Positions 25,962 to 34,904 are shown, counted from the stretch's first letter. The stretch is 64,000 nucleotides of DNA from Shimia sp040225985 (GCF_040225985.1 NZ_JBBPEU010000011.1:1-64000), one strand, 5' to 3'. Notes: generated by a model from the letters alone, not told the origin. Made by a program: numbers and translations.

Positions 25962-26822
25962 ATGCGCATGCGCGGCATCATAACAACCATGGCGGCCCTG
26001 CTGATAAGCGGGGCCGCCATGGCCAACGATGCATCCGCGCCAACCAGAGATACCCCGACACGGGTTGTGTCCATGAACCTTTGCACGGACCAGCTTGCCA
26101 TGATGCTGGCGGGTGAAGGACAGCTGATGTCGGTGTCGTTTCTGGCCCGTGACCCGCGCAGTTCTGCCATGGTCGACGAGGCCATGTTTTATGAAATCAA
26201 CTATGGCCGCGCCGAAGAGATCTATCTGATGCGGCCCGACCTTGTGCTGGCCGGGGCCTTTTCAGGACGGGCGACGGTAGACCTATTGCGTCGGATGGGC
26301 GTGCCTGTGGCCGTGATCCCCCCTGTCCTATCCCTTGAAGAAGTGCCCGAGCGTCTTGTGGAACTTGGCACGCTTCTGGGCCGCGGCGCAGAGGCACGGG
26401 CCATGGCGGCCCGTTATGAACAAGACCTTGCAGCGTTGCGCCGCGCCATCGAGAACGGCCCTCGCGCCGTTCTCTACGAGGCGCAGGGCTGGACCGCTGG
26501 GGCCAACACTCTGACCGGGCAAATCCTGTTGGCAGCGGGTTTGCAGAACGTGGCCGCCGAAATGGGCTATGACTATGGCGGCGCCATGCCGCTCGAGGTG
26601 CTGGCGATGGCCGATCCCGATATGGTGATCTCGTCTGCGCTGTATGACGGCCATTCGCGCGCCGAGGAAATCCTGTTGCATCCGGTGGTCGAGTCCTTCC
26701 GCCGGGAAGGCGCGCGCGCCCATATGCATCACAGCGACTGGGTCTGTGGCACGCCGCATGTGCTGCGTGCTGTGGAACGCCTGATCCTAGACAGCCAGCC
26801 CTTTCGGCAAGGGGGCGATTGA
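25962..26822 (+). CDS. btuF: Cobalamin/cobinamide ABC transporter substrate-binding protein
   Basis: The ATG at 25962 lies one base after the btuB stop and gives 286 residues (a second ATG two codons later is equally possible). A signal peptide (IITTMAALLISGAAMA) precedes a helical-backbone periplasmic-binding fold: TRVVSMNLCTDQLAMMLA, PDLVLAG, and a closing DWVCGTPH segment, as in the BtuF/FecB family (PBP fold, TroA-like). It would carry B12 from the receptor to BtuCD in the periplasm. Confidence 0.88.
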   Translation: MRMRGIITTMAALLISGAAMANDASAPTRDTPTRVVSMNLCTDQLAMMLAGEGQLMSVSFLARDPRSSAMVDEAMFYEINYGRAEEIYLMRPDLVLAGAFSGRATVDLLRRMGVPVAVIPPVLSLEEVPERLVELGTLLGRGAEARAMAARYEQDLAALRRAIENGPRAVLYEAQGWTAGANTLTGQILLAAGLQNVAAEMGYDYGGAMPLEVLAMADPDMVISSALYDGHSRAEEILLHPVVESFRREGARAHMHHSDWVCGTPHVLRAVERLILDSQPFRQGGD

Positions 26823-27802
26823 TGCGCCTTGAACTTGCTTTGTTTATCGTGATGTCGGGCCTGTTTGTCCTGTCGCTGACCATCGGGCCGGTGGCGGTGC
26901 CGGCCATGGACAGTCTGCGCGCCCTGTTTGATACCTCTTACGGTGCGCTAACCCTCGTGATGCAGGAAATCCGTTTGCCGCGCGCCATCCTGGCGATCCT
27001 TGTCGGGGCCGGGCTGGGACTGGCCGGGGCTGCAATGCAGGGATATCTGCGCAATCCGCTGGCGGAGCCGGGATTGATCGGTGTGTCAGGTTCCGCCGCC
27101 CTTGGCGCGGTACTTGCCATTCAAACGGGCATGTTCGCGGCATCCTCGCTGGGCTTGCCGCTGTCGGCACTGGCGGGCGCGTTGGTGGGGGTATTTCTGG
27201 TCATGACGCTGGCCGGTCCACGGGGGGGATCGCTGACGCTGATCCTTGCCGGGATCGCGATTTCGGCACTGGCCGGTGCACTCACGTCCTTGGTGCTAAA
27301 CCTGTCGCCCAACCCTTTTGCCGCCAACGAGATTGTGTTCTGGATGATGGGCTCACTGGCGGACCGGTCGATGACCCATGTCTGGCTGGCCTTGCCTTTC
27401 GTGCTGATCGGGGCCTGTGTGATTGCCATCACCGGGCGCGGGCTGGATGCGCTGACCCTAGGTGAAGACGCCGCCCAGACCATGGGTATCAACCTGTTCC
27501 GCCTGCGCCTGCTTCTGGTGTTCGGCACAGCGGCCATCGTCGGTGGCACCACGGCCGTGGCGGGCGCCATCGGCTTTGTCGGGCTGGTCGTGCCGCATAT
27601 CCTTCGCCCGTTGGTCGGCGCACGCCCGTCGCGGTTGCTTTGGGCCTCGGCCATCGGTGGCGCGATCATGGTTCAGGTCGCGGATATAGCCGTACGGTTG
27701 ATCCTGCCGGAACGTGACCTGAAACTGGGGGTTGTCACGGCGCTGGTTGGCGCGCCACTGTTCCTGCACCTGATCTACAAAACCCGGAAGGACCTGCCAT
27801 GA
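26822..27802 (+). CDS. btuC: Cobalamin ABC transporter permease (FecCD family)
   Basis: 326 residues with about nine or ten hydrophobic segments. The motifs RLPRAILAILVGAGLGLAGA and QGYLRNPLAEPGLIGVSGSA are characteristic of FecCD/BtuC permeases, and GFVGLVVPHILRPLVG near the C-terminus forms the coupling region to the ATPase. The ATG shares one base with the btuF stop (TGATG), and the stop overlaps btuD by ATGA. Confidence 0.93.
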   Translation: MRLELALFIVMSGLFVLSLTIGPVAVPAMDSLRALFDTSYGALTLVMQEIRLPRAILAILVGAGLGLAGAAMQGYLRNPLAEPGLIGVSGSAALGAVLAIQTGMFAASSLGLPLSALAGALVGVFLVMTLAGPRGGSLTLILAGIAISALAGALTSLVLNLSPNPFAANEIVFWMMGSLADRSMTHVWLALPFVLIGACVIAITGRGLDALTLGEDAAQTMGINLFRLRLLLVFGTAAIVGGTTAVAGAIGFVGLVVPHILRPLVGARPSRLLWASAIGGAIMVQVADIAVRLILPERDLKLGVVTALVGAPLFLHLIYKTRKDLP

Positions 27803-28554
27803 GCCTTCTATCCGTGCAAAACCTTGGTGTCACATTGCGTCAGCGTCCGGTCTTCCGGGACGTGTCTTTTGACCTGCACGCAGGTGAATTTGTTGGTCTG
27901 ATCGGCCCGAACGGTGCCGGGAAGACCACCCTCATGCGCGCCTGCCTCGGGTTATTGCCGCATGCGGGACAGAGCTCTCTGTCCGCACTGTCGCTAGCTG
28001 AGCGTGCCCGAACGGTCGCCTGGATGCCGCAGGCCCGCGAAATCGCCTGGCCCGTCTCGGTCGAACGAATCGTGGCCCTAGGGCGCCTGCCGCATCTGCC
28101 CGCGGGACAAGCCCTGCCCCCAGCGGACAAGGTGCTTGTCGATGCAGTCATTTCCCGTCTGGGGCTTGACGCGTTCCGCGATCGCGCCGCGTCACGCCTG
28201 TCGGGCGGGGAACAGGCCCGCGCCCTGATCGCCCGCGCACTGGCACAGGACACGCCCTTGCTGATGGCAGATGAACCGATTGCCGGTCTCGACCCGGCCC
28301 ATCAGATTTCCACGATGCAGGTTTTCCGCCAGATCGCAGACGATGGGCGGGCCGTGATGATGTCGATCCATGACCTGGGTCTCGCTGCACGCCACTGCAC
28401 ACGCCTGATCCTGCTTGCCGAAGGCGGGATCCTTGCCGATGGTGCCCCGCAGGACGTGTTGACCGCCGCCCTGGTCGCGCGCGCTTTTGGCATCACGGCC
28501 TGGCATGGCGACACGCCGGACGGCCCCGTGTTTCAACCGCTGGAGGTGGTGTGA
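27799..28554 (+). CDS. btuD: Cobalamin ABC transporter ATP-binding protein
   Basis: 251 residues: Walker A GPNGAGKT (36-43), signature LSGGEQARALIARAL, Walker B LLMADEPIAGLDP and an H-loop SIHDLG. It overlaps btuC by four bases and cbiZ by one. It completes the BtuCDF importer. Confidence 0.92.
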   Translation: MSLLSVQNLGVTLRQRPVFRDVSFDLHAGEFVGLIGPNGAGKTTLMRACLGLLPHAGQSSLSALSLAERARTVAWMPQAREIAWPVSVERIVALGRLPHLPAGQALPPADKVLVDAVISRLGLDAFRDRAASRLSGGEQARALIARALAQDTPLLMADEPIAGLDPAHQISTMQVFRQIADDGRAVMMSIHDLGLAARHCTRLILLAEGGILADGAPQDVLTAALVARAFGITAWHGDTPDGPVFQPLEVV

Positions 28555-29213
28555 TGAACCGTGTCACCGTTTCCGAACCTTGGCTGGACATGGATCTTGG
28601 CGGCGAGATGAACGTCCTGAGCTGGGCCGTGAACAAGCCCGGTTTTGTAAAGGCTCACCGTATCCTGTGGCGCGAGGTCAAGAATGGGGATCTTCCCCCG
28701 TTCATGGATGTGCATGATTGGCTGGACCGGCAACTGGCCGCGCGACAGGCGCGAGACGCCGTGACCTTCCTGACCTCGCGCAGGATCACCGCCTTTGAAG
28801 AAACCGAAGCGACCGTGGGCCAGACCACCGCCCATGCTGTGGCCACCGTCGGCCTGTCAAATGCCGAGCACGTCGGGCAGCGCGTGGATTATTCCAAGCG
28901 GGACTGGGGCACGATCAACGTGGCCCTGCGGCTGAACCAGGGTCTGAGCCAGACCGGCCTGATCGAGGCCATGAGCATCGTCGTGATGGCGCGCACCGCC
29001 GCGGTGATGGACATGCGCTATGACCTGCCGACCGGCATCGCCACGGGCACGGGCACCGATTGCGTGGCCGTCGCCGCCCCCGAGGGGACGACCGATTTTG
29101 CCGGCATGCATACCGAAATCGGCGAGACCATTGGCCGCGCGGTCTATGACGCTGTGCAAGCGGGCGCCCGGAAATGGGGCATTGAACAGTGGGGGACCAG
29201 CAAAAGTGCTTGA
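28554..29213 (+). CDS. cbiZ: Adenosylcobinamide amidohydrolase
   Basis: 219 residues from the ATG at 28554, which overlaps the btuD stop by one base; a GTG at 28551 is less likely. Motifs such as LSWAVNKPG and TGIATGTGTDCVAVAAP are diagnostic for CbiZ, which cuts the aminopropanol side chain off adenosylcobinamide (and pseudo-B12 forms) to give adenosylcobyric acid, allowing salvage of foreign corrinoids. Its place as the last overlapping gene of the riboswitch-controlled uptake operon fits this remodelling role. Confidence 0.92.
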   Translation: MNRVTVSEPWLDMDLGGEMNVLSWAVNKPGFVKAHRILWREVKNGDLPPFMDVHDWLDRQLAARQARDAVTFLTSRRITAFEETEATVGQTTAHAVATVGLSNAEHVGQRVDYSKRDWGTINVALRLNQGLSQTGLIEAMSIVVMARTAAVMDMRYDLPTGIATGTGTDCVAVAAPEGTTDFAGMHTEIGETIGRAVYDAVQAGARKWGIEQWGTSKSA

Positions 29214-29309
29214 CCGCAACCAAGCCCTGCCCTGTCTGCCCGCACAGAGCGAAACCCGAACTCTGCCGGGTTTTCCGGTAGATTGCGGCCACTCAGAAAG
29301 GTGACACAC

Positions 29310-29915
29310 ATGGACCTGACTGCCCTGTTTGATTTTCTGGCCAAAGGAGGACCCGCGCTCTGGGTGATTTTCGGCCTGTCCGTCCTGACGATGGGCCTGT
29401 TCCTATGGCGCCTGACGGAACTCTCGCTGTTGGGGGTATGGCGTAGCCGTAAGGGTGACGAGGCAACAAAGGGCACGCCCAGCGGGCGCGTGGCCTTGGC
29501 AGCGCGGGGCGCGTTGGAAAACCCCGGTTTTGACCGCGAAATGGCGCTGAATGAAACCACACGCGTGGCCAAGCTCGAAATGATGGAATTGCGTCGTGGT
29601 GTACGCCCGCTGGAACTCGTGGCGGCGATTGCCCCGCTGGTGGGTCTGCTGGGCACCGTACTGGGCATGATCGAAGCGTTTCAGGCATTGCAAGAGGCTG
29701 GTTCGGGGGCGGACCCCTCGGTGCTTGCCGGTGGCATCTGGGAGGCGCTGCTAACCACGGCGGCAGGCATGGCTGTCGCGATCCCCGCTTCGCTTCTGTC
29801 TAGCTGGTTCGAGAGCATTTCCGAACGTGAACAAGCCCGCATGGAAGACGTCGCCGTGCGCGTCTTCAACGCGGTTCCTGCCTCTGCGCCCGCGAAAGAG
29901 AAAGCTATCGCCTGA
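29310..29915 (+). CDS. exbB: ExbB/TolQ/MotA-family proton-channel protein
   Basis: 201 residues from the ATG at 29310 (AAGGTG upstream). One N-terminal membrane segment (GGPALWVIFGLSVLTMGLFL), a cytoplasmic stretch, then two C-terminal segments including LVAAIAPLVGLLGTVLGMIEAF and WEALLTTAAGMAVAIPASLL, the conserved ExbB/TolQ pore helices. It starts 97 bp after cbiZ and overlaps the first exbD by one base. It probably energises the BtuB homologue. Confidence 0.9.
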   Translation: MDLTALFDFLAKGGPALWVIFGLSVLTMGLFLWRLTELSLLGVWRSRKGDEATKGTPSGRVALAARGALENPGFDREMALNETTRVAKLEMMELRRGVRPLELVAAIAPLVGLLGTVLGMIEAFQALQEAGSGADPSVLAGGIWEALLTTAAGMAVAIPASLLSSWFESISEREQARMEDVAVRVFNAVPASAPAKEKAIA

Positions 29916-30292
29916 TGCTATCCCTGTCCTCACCCCGCCAGCGAAAACGCCCCAGCCTGACACCGATGATCGACGTCGTGTTCCTGCTGCTGGTGTTTTT
30001 CATGCTGGCCTCGCAATTTGGCATGGACAGGGTGTTGCCGCTTGCCGCGGGCGGGGGCAGTGGCGAATATTCCGGCCCGCCGCGTCTGGTGACTCTGACA
30101 CCGGACCGGATCTTGCTGAACGGGCGAGCTGTGGAACTTGACGAACTCGTGGCCGAGGTTTCGACGCTGACACGTGACAAGGTAGACGCCATCGTCCTCA
30201 AGCCCGATGACAAGGTGTCCCTTCAACGTCTTATGGATGTGGCCACCGCGTTGAACGCGGCGGGCTTTTTCAATGTGGTGGTGCTGGAATGA
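29915..30292 (+). CDS. exbD: ExbD/TolR-family protein, first copy
   Basis: 125 residues: a short basic N-terminus, one membrane segment with the conserved Asp (PMIDVVFLLLVFFMLAS), and a periplasmic domain. The membrane Asp carries the proton pathway in ExbBD complexes. It overlaps exbB by one base and the second exbD by four. Confidence 0.9.
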   Translation: MLSLSSPRQRKRPSLTPMIDVVFLLLVFFMLASQFGMDRVLPLAAGGGSGEYSGPPRLVTLTPDRILLNGRAVELDELVAEVSTLTRDKVDAIVLKPDDKVSLQRLMDVATALNAAGFFNVVVLE

Positions 30293-30678
30293 TCGTGGAT
30301 TTCTCGACCCCCAGAAAAAAACCATCGACCGAGGCCGTGCTGCCGATGATCAACGTCGTGTTTCTGTTGTTGATTTTCTTCCTGATGACCACGCGCATTG
30401 CCACACAGGCGCCTTTCGCGGTCGTGCCGCCGGTGACAGAGCTTGAATCCCAATCCGAAAACACGCCGGTCATCTTCATGTCGGCAGAGGGGGTGCTTTT
30501 CTTCGAGGGTATCGAAGGCGATGCGGTGCTGGGTCTGCTGGAACCACGCGCAATCGCCCCTTACCCCTTGACACTGCGGGCGGATGCCGAGGTTTCGGCG
30601 AAAAATGTTGCGGCTCTTCTGGCAAGGCTGCGTGATATGGGCATCACCAGCATTAATATCGTGGGGCAAAACGGATGA
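30289..30678 (+). CDS. exbD: ExbD/TolR-family protein, second copy
   Basis: 129 residues with the same plan as the previous gene, but the membrane helix has Asn (PMINVVFLLLIFFLMTT) where ExbD proteins and the neighbour have the essential Asp. It could therefore act as a structural partner in a mixed ExbD dimer. The Asn is directly visible; the functional meaning is inference. Overlaps both neighbours by four bases. Confidence 0.88.
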   Translation: MIVDFSTPRKKPSTEAVLPMINVVFLLLIFFLMTTRIATQAPFAVVPPVTELESQSENTPVIFMSAEGVLFFEGIEGDAVLGLLEPRAIAPYPLTLRADAEVSAKNVAALLARLRDMGITSINIVGQNG

Positions 30679-31448
30679 CGGGGGGGCTGCGCCTTTTGGC
30701 CTTTCTGGGCCTCTCTTGCGCCCTGCACGCCGCCCCGTGGATGGTCTGGGGCACCAGCGGGCAACAGGCCGCCGGTGGCGGCGGTGAGGATCAGATCACA
30801 CTGTCTGCCGCCCCGCAGAGCCTTGGGGCGTTGGTCGAAAAATGGGAACGGCCTGTCGAGACAAGCCCTCAGCCCCCCGTATTGCACCCGCCGCAAATCA
30901 TTCAAAACACTCAACCGGCCCAACGGTCGAAAATGCAGATGAGCCTGCCCGACTCGACCACCGCAATGCACGCGCCGGCGACCGAGGCATTGCCACGGGT
31001 CGACACCACGCCCCCGCCGCCCCCGAAACCCGCGCCGAAAAAGATCGAAAAGAAAGCGCCGAAGCCCGCCGCCGCCTCAACACCCAGAAAGGCCGAAAAG
31101 GCGAAAGGGCCCGGCAAGGCCGTGGAACAGGGCAATGGGGGCAAGGCAGCGGTCAGCACAGGCAACAGCAAGCGTGAAGCCAAGCTGTTGCACCAATGGG
31201 GCGCGCAGATCAAATCGCGCATCGAACGTCAGAAACGCGCTGCCGGTGCACGCGGCAAGGTCCGCATTCGCGTTGTTGTGCACACTTCGGGCAAGCTGGC
31301 CTCGGCGACGGTCATAAAGTCTTCGGGCGTTGCGGCTCTGGATGCTGCCGCGTTGAAGACCGCCACCCGTGCGCGCCTGCCCAATGCACCAAAGGCGGTT
31401 GCACCGGGCACACATGCGTTCACCCTTTCCCTGAATTACAACCGATAG
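30675..31448 (+). CDS. tonB: TonB-family energy-transducing protein
   Basis: 257 residues: an N-terminal hydrophobic anchor (LLAFLGLSCALHAAPWMVWG), a long Pro/Lys/Ala-rich periplasmic linker (TPPPPPKPAPKKIEKKAPKP), and a C-terminal TonB domain from about residue 170 (AQIKSRIERQKR..., VRIRVVVHTSGKLASATVIKSSGV, LDAAALKTATRARLP). With ExbB and two ExbD proteins it forms a dedicated energising complex for the receptor encoded upstream. Confidence 0.9.
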   Translation: MTGGLRLLAFLGLSCALHAAPWMVWGTSGQQAAGGGGEDQITLSAAPQSLGALVEKWERPVETSPQPPVLHPPQIIQNTQPAQRSKMQMSLPDSTTAMHAPATEALPRVDTTPPPPPKPAPKKIEKKAPKPAAASTPRKAEKAKGPGKAVEQGNGGKAAVSTGNSKREAKLLHQWGAQIKSRIERQKRAAGARGKVRIRVVVHTSGKLASATVIKSSGVAALDAAALKTATRARLPNAPKAVAPGTHAFTLSLNYNR

Positions 31449-31449
31449 G

Positions 31450-31465
31450 GTGCTTGCAGGAGCAC
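31450..31465. terminator. Short hairpin between convergent tonB and aldehyde dehydrogenase genes
   Basis: gtgct/agcac can form a 5-bp stem with a 6-nt loop in the 16 bp separating the two stop codons. It is weak; termination may depend on Rho. Confidence 0.25.
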
Positions 31466-32910
31466 TACCCCTTCAGTCGGATCGCGACATTCTTGGTCTG
31501 GACATAGTTCCACAGGGCCTCGCGCCCTTTTTCGCGGCCATAGCCCGATTTTCCATATCCGCCGAACGGGGTTTCCACGCCACCGGCATACCATTCGTTC
31601 ACGAACACCTGCCCCGCCCGGATCCGGCGCGTCGCCGAGGTTGCGCGGTCGAGGTCGCGGGTGAACACCCCGCCGACCAGACCGTAAGGCGTGCCATTGG
31701 CAATTCTGAGCGCGTCTTCATCTGACGAGAATTTCAGGACGCACAAAACCGGACCAAAGACTTCTTCGTTGGCGATGGTCATGTCCGGGGTCACACCGGT
31801 CAGGATCGTCGGTTCAAGGAAGGCACCCGGAATGTTCATCTTGCGCCCGCCGGTGGCCACCTGTGCCCCCTGCCCCTGCGCGGCCGAAACCATGCCCGCG
31901 GCGCGGTCGCGTTGCCCTTCGGACACCATCGCCCCCATGGTCGCCGCGAACTCGGTCTGTTCGATGCCCGGTTTGACCTCAAGCGATTTTGCAACACCCA
32001 CCATGCGTTCGACCAGTTCGTCATGCACGCTTTCATGTACGATGACGCGGCTCATCGCCGAACACACCTGACCCGCGTTGAAATAGATGCCCCACCGGAC
32101 GTCGTTTTCAAAAGCCGCCAGATCGGCGTCATCATGCACGATCGCAGCGGATTTACCGCCCAGTTCAAGCACACACGGCACAACGTTGCGCGCAGCCGCT
32201 GTGGCAATGGCAACGCCGGTCGGTACCGAGCCGGTGAAGACGATCTGGTTGACCCCCGGATGCCCTGACAGGGCGGCCCCGGCTTCTTGTCCCAGGCCGC
32301 ATAGGATGTTGACCGTTCCCTTGGGCAATCCTACCGCTTCGGCTGCGTTGGCAAACCATGCATTGCTAAGCGGTGTCAGTTCCGGAGTCTTGATCACGCA
32401 GGTGTTGCCCGTCGCCAGCGCCGCCGACAGCGACCGCGCGGTCATTTCCACGGGGTAATTCCACGGGATGATCTGGGCGGACACACCGAACGGCTCATAG
32501 GTCGTGAAATCGAAATAGTCTTTGCCTAGCGGGATCGAGCGCCCCTCAACCGTTTCAGCCTGATTGCCGTAATATTCGAAATACCGCGCAGCACCTTCGA
32601 TCTCGATCCGAGATTCCCAAAGCGGTTTGCCCTGTTCAAGGGTCAGAACCTCGGCGAGTTCCTCGATATGGTCCAGAAGGTAGCGCCCCATGGCCTGCAC
32701 CATGCGCCCGCGATCGACTGGGCGTAGATCAGACAGCACGCCAGACTGGTGCACCCGTTGGGCCGCCATCACGGCGCGGTCGACATCGGCGGCATCGGCC
32801 AGGGCGTGTTCGGCAATCTTCTGCCCCGTCCCGGGGTTGATCACGTCGATCCGTCCGGCGCCCCCGTCTACCCAGGTCCCGTCGATATAGTTTTGCCAAT
32901 AGGTCTTCAT
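31465..32910 (-). CDS. NAD(P)-dependent aldehyde dehydrogenase
   Basis: 481 residues with the full ALDH set: IPWNYPVEM, TGSVPTGVAIA, LELGGKSA (general-base Glu) and GQVCSA with nucleophile C283, then EEVFGPVLCVL and a C-terminal PFGGYGKSGYGRE. It is the last gene of the leftward six-gene operon and overlaps the sulfotransferase-like gene by four bases. The substrate is unknown; relatives include betaine-aldehyde, aminobutyraldehyde and succinate-semialdehyde dehydrogenases, all plausible beside betaine-degrading genes. Confidence 0.92.
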   Translation of the reverse strand: MKTYWQNYIDGTWVDGGAGRIDVINPGTGQKIAEHALADAADVDRAVMAAQRVHQSGVLSDLRPVDRGRMVQAMGRYLLDHIEELAEVLTLEQGKPLWESRIEIEGAARYFEYYGNQAETVEGRSIPLGKDYFDFTTYEPFGVSAQIIPWNYPVEMTARSLSAALATGNTCVIKTPELTPLSNAWFANAAEAVGLPKGTVNILCGLGQEAGAALSGHPGVNQIVFTGSVPTGVAIATAAARNVVPCVLELGGKSAAIVHDDADLAAFENDVRWGIYFNAGQVCSAMSRVIVHESVHDELVERMVGVAKSLEVKPGIEQTEFAATMGAMVSEGQRDRAAGMVSAAQGQGAQVATGGRKMNIPGAFLEPTILTGVTPDMTIANEEVFGPVLCVLKFSSDEDALRIANGTPYGLVGGVFTRDLDRATSATRRIRAGQVFVNEWYAGGVETPFGGYGKSGYGREKGREALWNYVQTKNVAIRLKG

Positions 32911-33650
32911 GCAGGTGTGATCCGTTGTTCATATAGATGGTCGTAATGCGGCTTCATGCGGCGATAGACACGTTGCACGCGTTCAGGGGCCTGCGCAACT
33001 TCGATATAACGGCGTTTCTGGGGTTTCAGCCCCGTGGACCGCGCAAGGTTGGCATGGAATGATCCACCGTCCCACCAGCTATGCGCGGACGGGTCGCCCC
33101 CTGCCTCCCATGTCATGGCTTCGGGCAGGAAAGGAATATCCACCGCATTGCAAAACGCCTCGACCATGGCGGCGGGGTTTTCCAGCAGATCGTCGCTGTC
33201 GATCACTGGGGGCGGTGTGCCGTTCAGTGCCGTCAAAAGGTCGAACAAGGCGCGCTGCTCGGGAAAGCCTACTTCAAGTTCGTCAAAACCGGGCCACTTG
33301 TCATACATGGAAGAAATCGTCTTGGCCGGATCGCGGATCAGGAAGGCATGAGTGAAATGCCCAAGAAACGCGGGCGTCCACATATGATTGATATAATGCG
33401 GAAAATCCTTGAGGAACACTGGGGCTGTCACTGCGCGGGTGCGGATATCTTCCCACACGCTTTCGAGGGTCAGGCCCGGCGTGGTTTTCTCACCCTCTTT
33501 GAAACGGGGCCAGAGCGGGTCTTCACCCTGATACCACGCTTCGCCGAAGGGTTCGTGCAAACAGTCCATGTCTCCGCGCTGGCGCATCATCCATTCAAAC
33601 GCGGTTGAGGTCGAGCGCGGGATGGCCCAGAGGGCAACGATCTTATGCAT
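32907..33650 (-). CDS. Sulfotransferase-like P-loop protein
   Basis: 247 residues. ALWAIPRSTSTAFEWMM matches the PAPS-binding loop of branched-chain aminotransferase-associated and carbohydrate-type sulfotransferases (normally xxPRSGTT), and LIRDPAKTISSMY is the second 3'-phosphate-binding motif. It overlaps both neighbours (8 bp and 4 bp) in the leftward operon. A sulfate-transfer step is not obvious in betaine breakdown, so its job is unclear; it could instead bind an unrelated nucleotide ligand. Confidence 0.75.
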   Translation of the reverse strand: MHKIVALWAIPRSTSTAFEWMMRQRGDMDCLHEPFGEAWYQGEDPLWPRFKEGEKTTPGLTLESVWEDIRTRAVTAPVFLKDFPHYINHMWTPAFLGHFTHAFLIRDPAKTISSMYDKWPGFDELEVGFPEQRALFDLLTALNGTPPPVIDSDDLLENPAAMVEAFCNAVDIPFLPEAMTWEAGGDPSAHSWWDGGSFHANLARSTGLKPQKRRYIEVAQAPERVQRVYRRMKPHYDHLYEQRITPA

Positions 33651-34464
33651 GAAGGCTCTCCAAGAGGGCGCTTTGGGGTGTCGCGGGCGCGATGCCGAGG
33701 TCTTTCATGATCCGCCAGTAAAGCGCGGTGTCGTGGCCGATCACGGGCTTGCCCAGCTTGGCCTCCATATCCCGCGCCAGATGAACAGGCCGCCGGGGCA
33801 AACCATCGGGTCCGCTGCGAAAGTTGCACATCCCGTTGATGAGATAGGCATCTGCAGTCGGGGCCTGCTCGGCCACGAAGGCAAAGCTCTTCTCGAACAG
33901 ATCACCGTCAAAAACCCAGCGCTTTGCGTTCACCGAGTCCTGGTTCGGAAACCATCCCTGATCGACAAAGTTGCCGGCCCAAAGCACATCAAATCCGGCT
34001 TCACGCAGGAAGCCTGCAGTGCCCTGCCACCAATCGGGCCAGTGATAGGCCGCATTAAGCGCCACTTTTTCAACGTTCATGGCGCGCAGCGCCTCGACCA
34101 TGGCATAGCCGGCCATGTGGAAACGGGTCTCGTACTTGTCGGACAGGTCCGCGCAATGGCGGCGGATGCCTTCCACCCCGAGACCGCTGGCATGGACCCA
34201 GTTCGAACCGACCTGCCCACAGACATCGACCCCGTTGCGCGCCATGCAATGCACGAAGTCTTCCATCATGCCGAAGTTCTGTTTGCGCTGGTCCAAACCG
34301 TGAGCATAGTCGGGCACGTGCAGCATCCAGCCATGCACGCCGACGGTTTCCGGGCTCATCCGCAGAAAATCCGAGGGCGCCGCATCATAATCAAACGGCG
34401 GACAAGTGAACCCCACCTGATGCGGGAACAGCTTGTGCTCTGGCTGCCAGCTTGCGGGCATCAT
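33643..34464 (-). CDS. Asp/Glu racemase-fold enzyme (maleate isomerase / arylmalonate decarboxylase-like)
   Basis: The ATG at 34464 overlaps the GFA-family stop by four bases and gives 273 residues. VDVCGQVGSNWVHASG contains the first conserved Cys region, LINGMCNFRS the second, and GKPVIGHDTALYWRIMKDLGI is the typical C-terminal signature of the maleate isomerase/AMDase group. These enzymes isomerise, racemise or decarboxylate small dicarboxylic acids without cofactors. Which reaction applies here is unknown. Confidence 0.75.
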   Translation of the reverse strand: MMPASWQPEHKLFPHQVGFTCPPFDYDAAPSDFLRMSPETVGVHGWMLHVPDYAHGLDQRKQNFGMMEDFVHCMARNGVDVCGQVGSNWVHASGLGVEGIRRHCADLSDKYETRFHMAGYAMVEALRAMNVEKVALNAAYHWPDWWQGTAGFLREAGFDVLWAGNFVDQGWFPNQDSVNAKRWVFDGDLFEKSFAFVAEQAPTADAYLINGMCNFRSGPDGLPRRPVHLARDMEAKLGKPVIGHDTALYWRIMKDLGIAPATPQSALLESLHA

Positions 34465-34904
34465 GCGCGGACATCCTCGTCGGCGGAATGCGGATAACGC
34501 GGCAAGCTGTCCTTGATGTGGAGCCAACCCAAGTGCTCGGCATGGTGACAATGCAGCTGAGGTGCGTATTCGGCGGGGTCATCCAGTGACGCCGCATAAA
34601 GGTGGATTTCGCCGGGCCAGCGCGTGCTTTCAAAACTCATCTGCGTACCGCACCTGTTGCAGAACCCGCGCAGGGAAATACCCGACGACCGGTAGAAGCT
34701 GCGTTCGCCGGTCCAGGCCACCGCCTCGGGTGCAAATCCCATCCACGCCACCACCGGCGCTGAACAGGCTCGTCGGCAGCTTTCACAGTGACACAGCGCA
34801 GTCCATTTCGGCGGCGTGGACAGGCGATAGCGGATCGCCCCACAGAGACACCGTCCGGTGGTGCCCGGCTTGAGGCTGCCAGACTCGATGCTTTGCTCAA
34901 CCAT
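34461..34904 (-). CDS. GFA / CENP-V family zinc protein (glutathione-dependent formaldehyde-activating-like)
   Basis: 147 residues. GRCLCGAIRY, CHCESCRRAC and FCNRCGTQMSF supply the cysteines of the two zinc sites of the GFA fold. Beside a Rieske demethylase and a dimethylglycine-dehydrogenase-like gene, both of which can release formaldehyde equivalents, a link to formaldehyde handling is attractive, although many GFA-fold proteins have no proven enzymatic role. Overlaps the Rieske gene by 8 bp. Confidence 0.85.
   Translation of the reverse strand: MVEQSIESGSLKPGTTGRCLCGAIRYRLSTPPKWTALCHCESCRRACSAPVVAWMGFAPEAVAWTGERSFYRSSGISLRGFCNRCGTQMSFESTRWPGEIHLYAASLDDPAEYAPQLHCHHAEHLGWLHIKDSLPRYPHSADEDVRA

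Noticed and set aside
23696..26185. Very long open frame (829 codons) on the minus strand
   Set aside because: It is antisense to btuB and the riboswitch, shows no family motif, and reflects third-position GC bias in the real gene.
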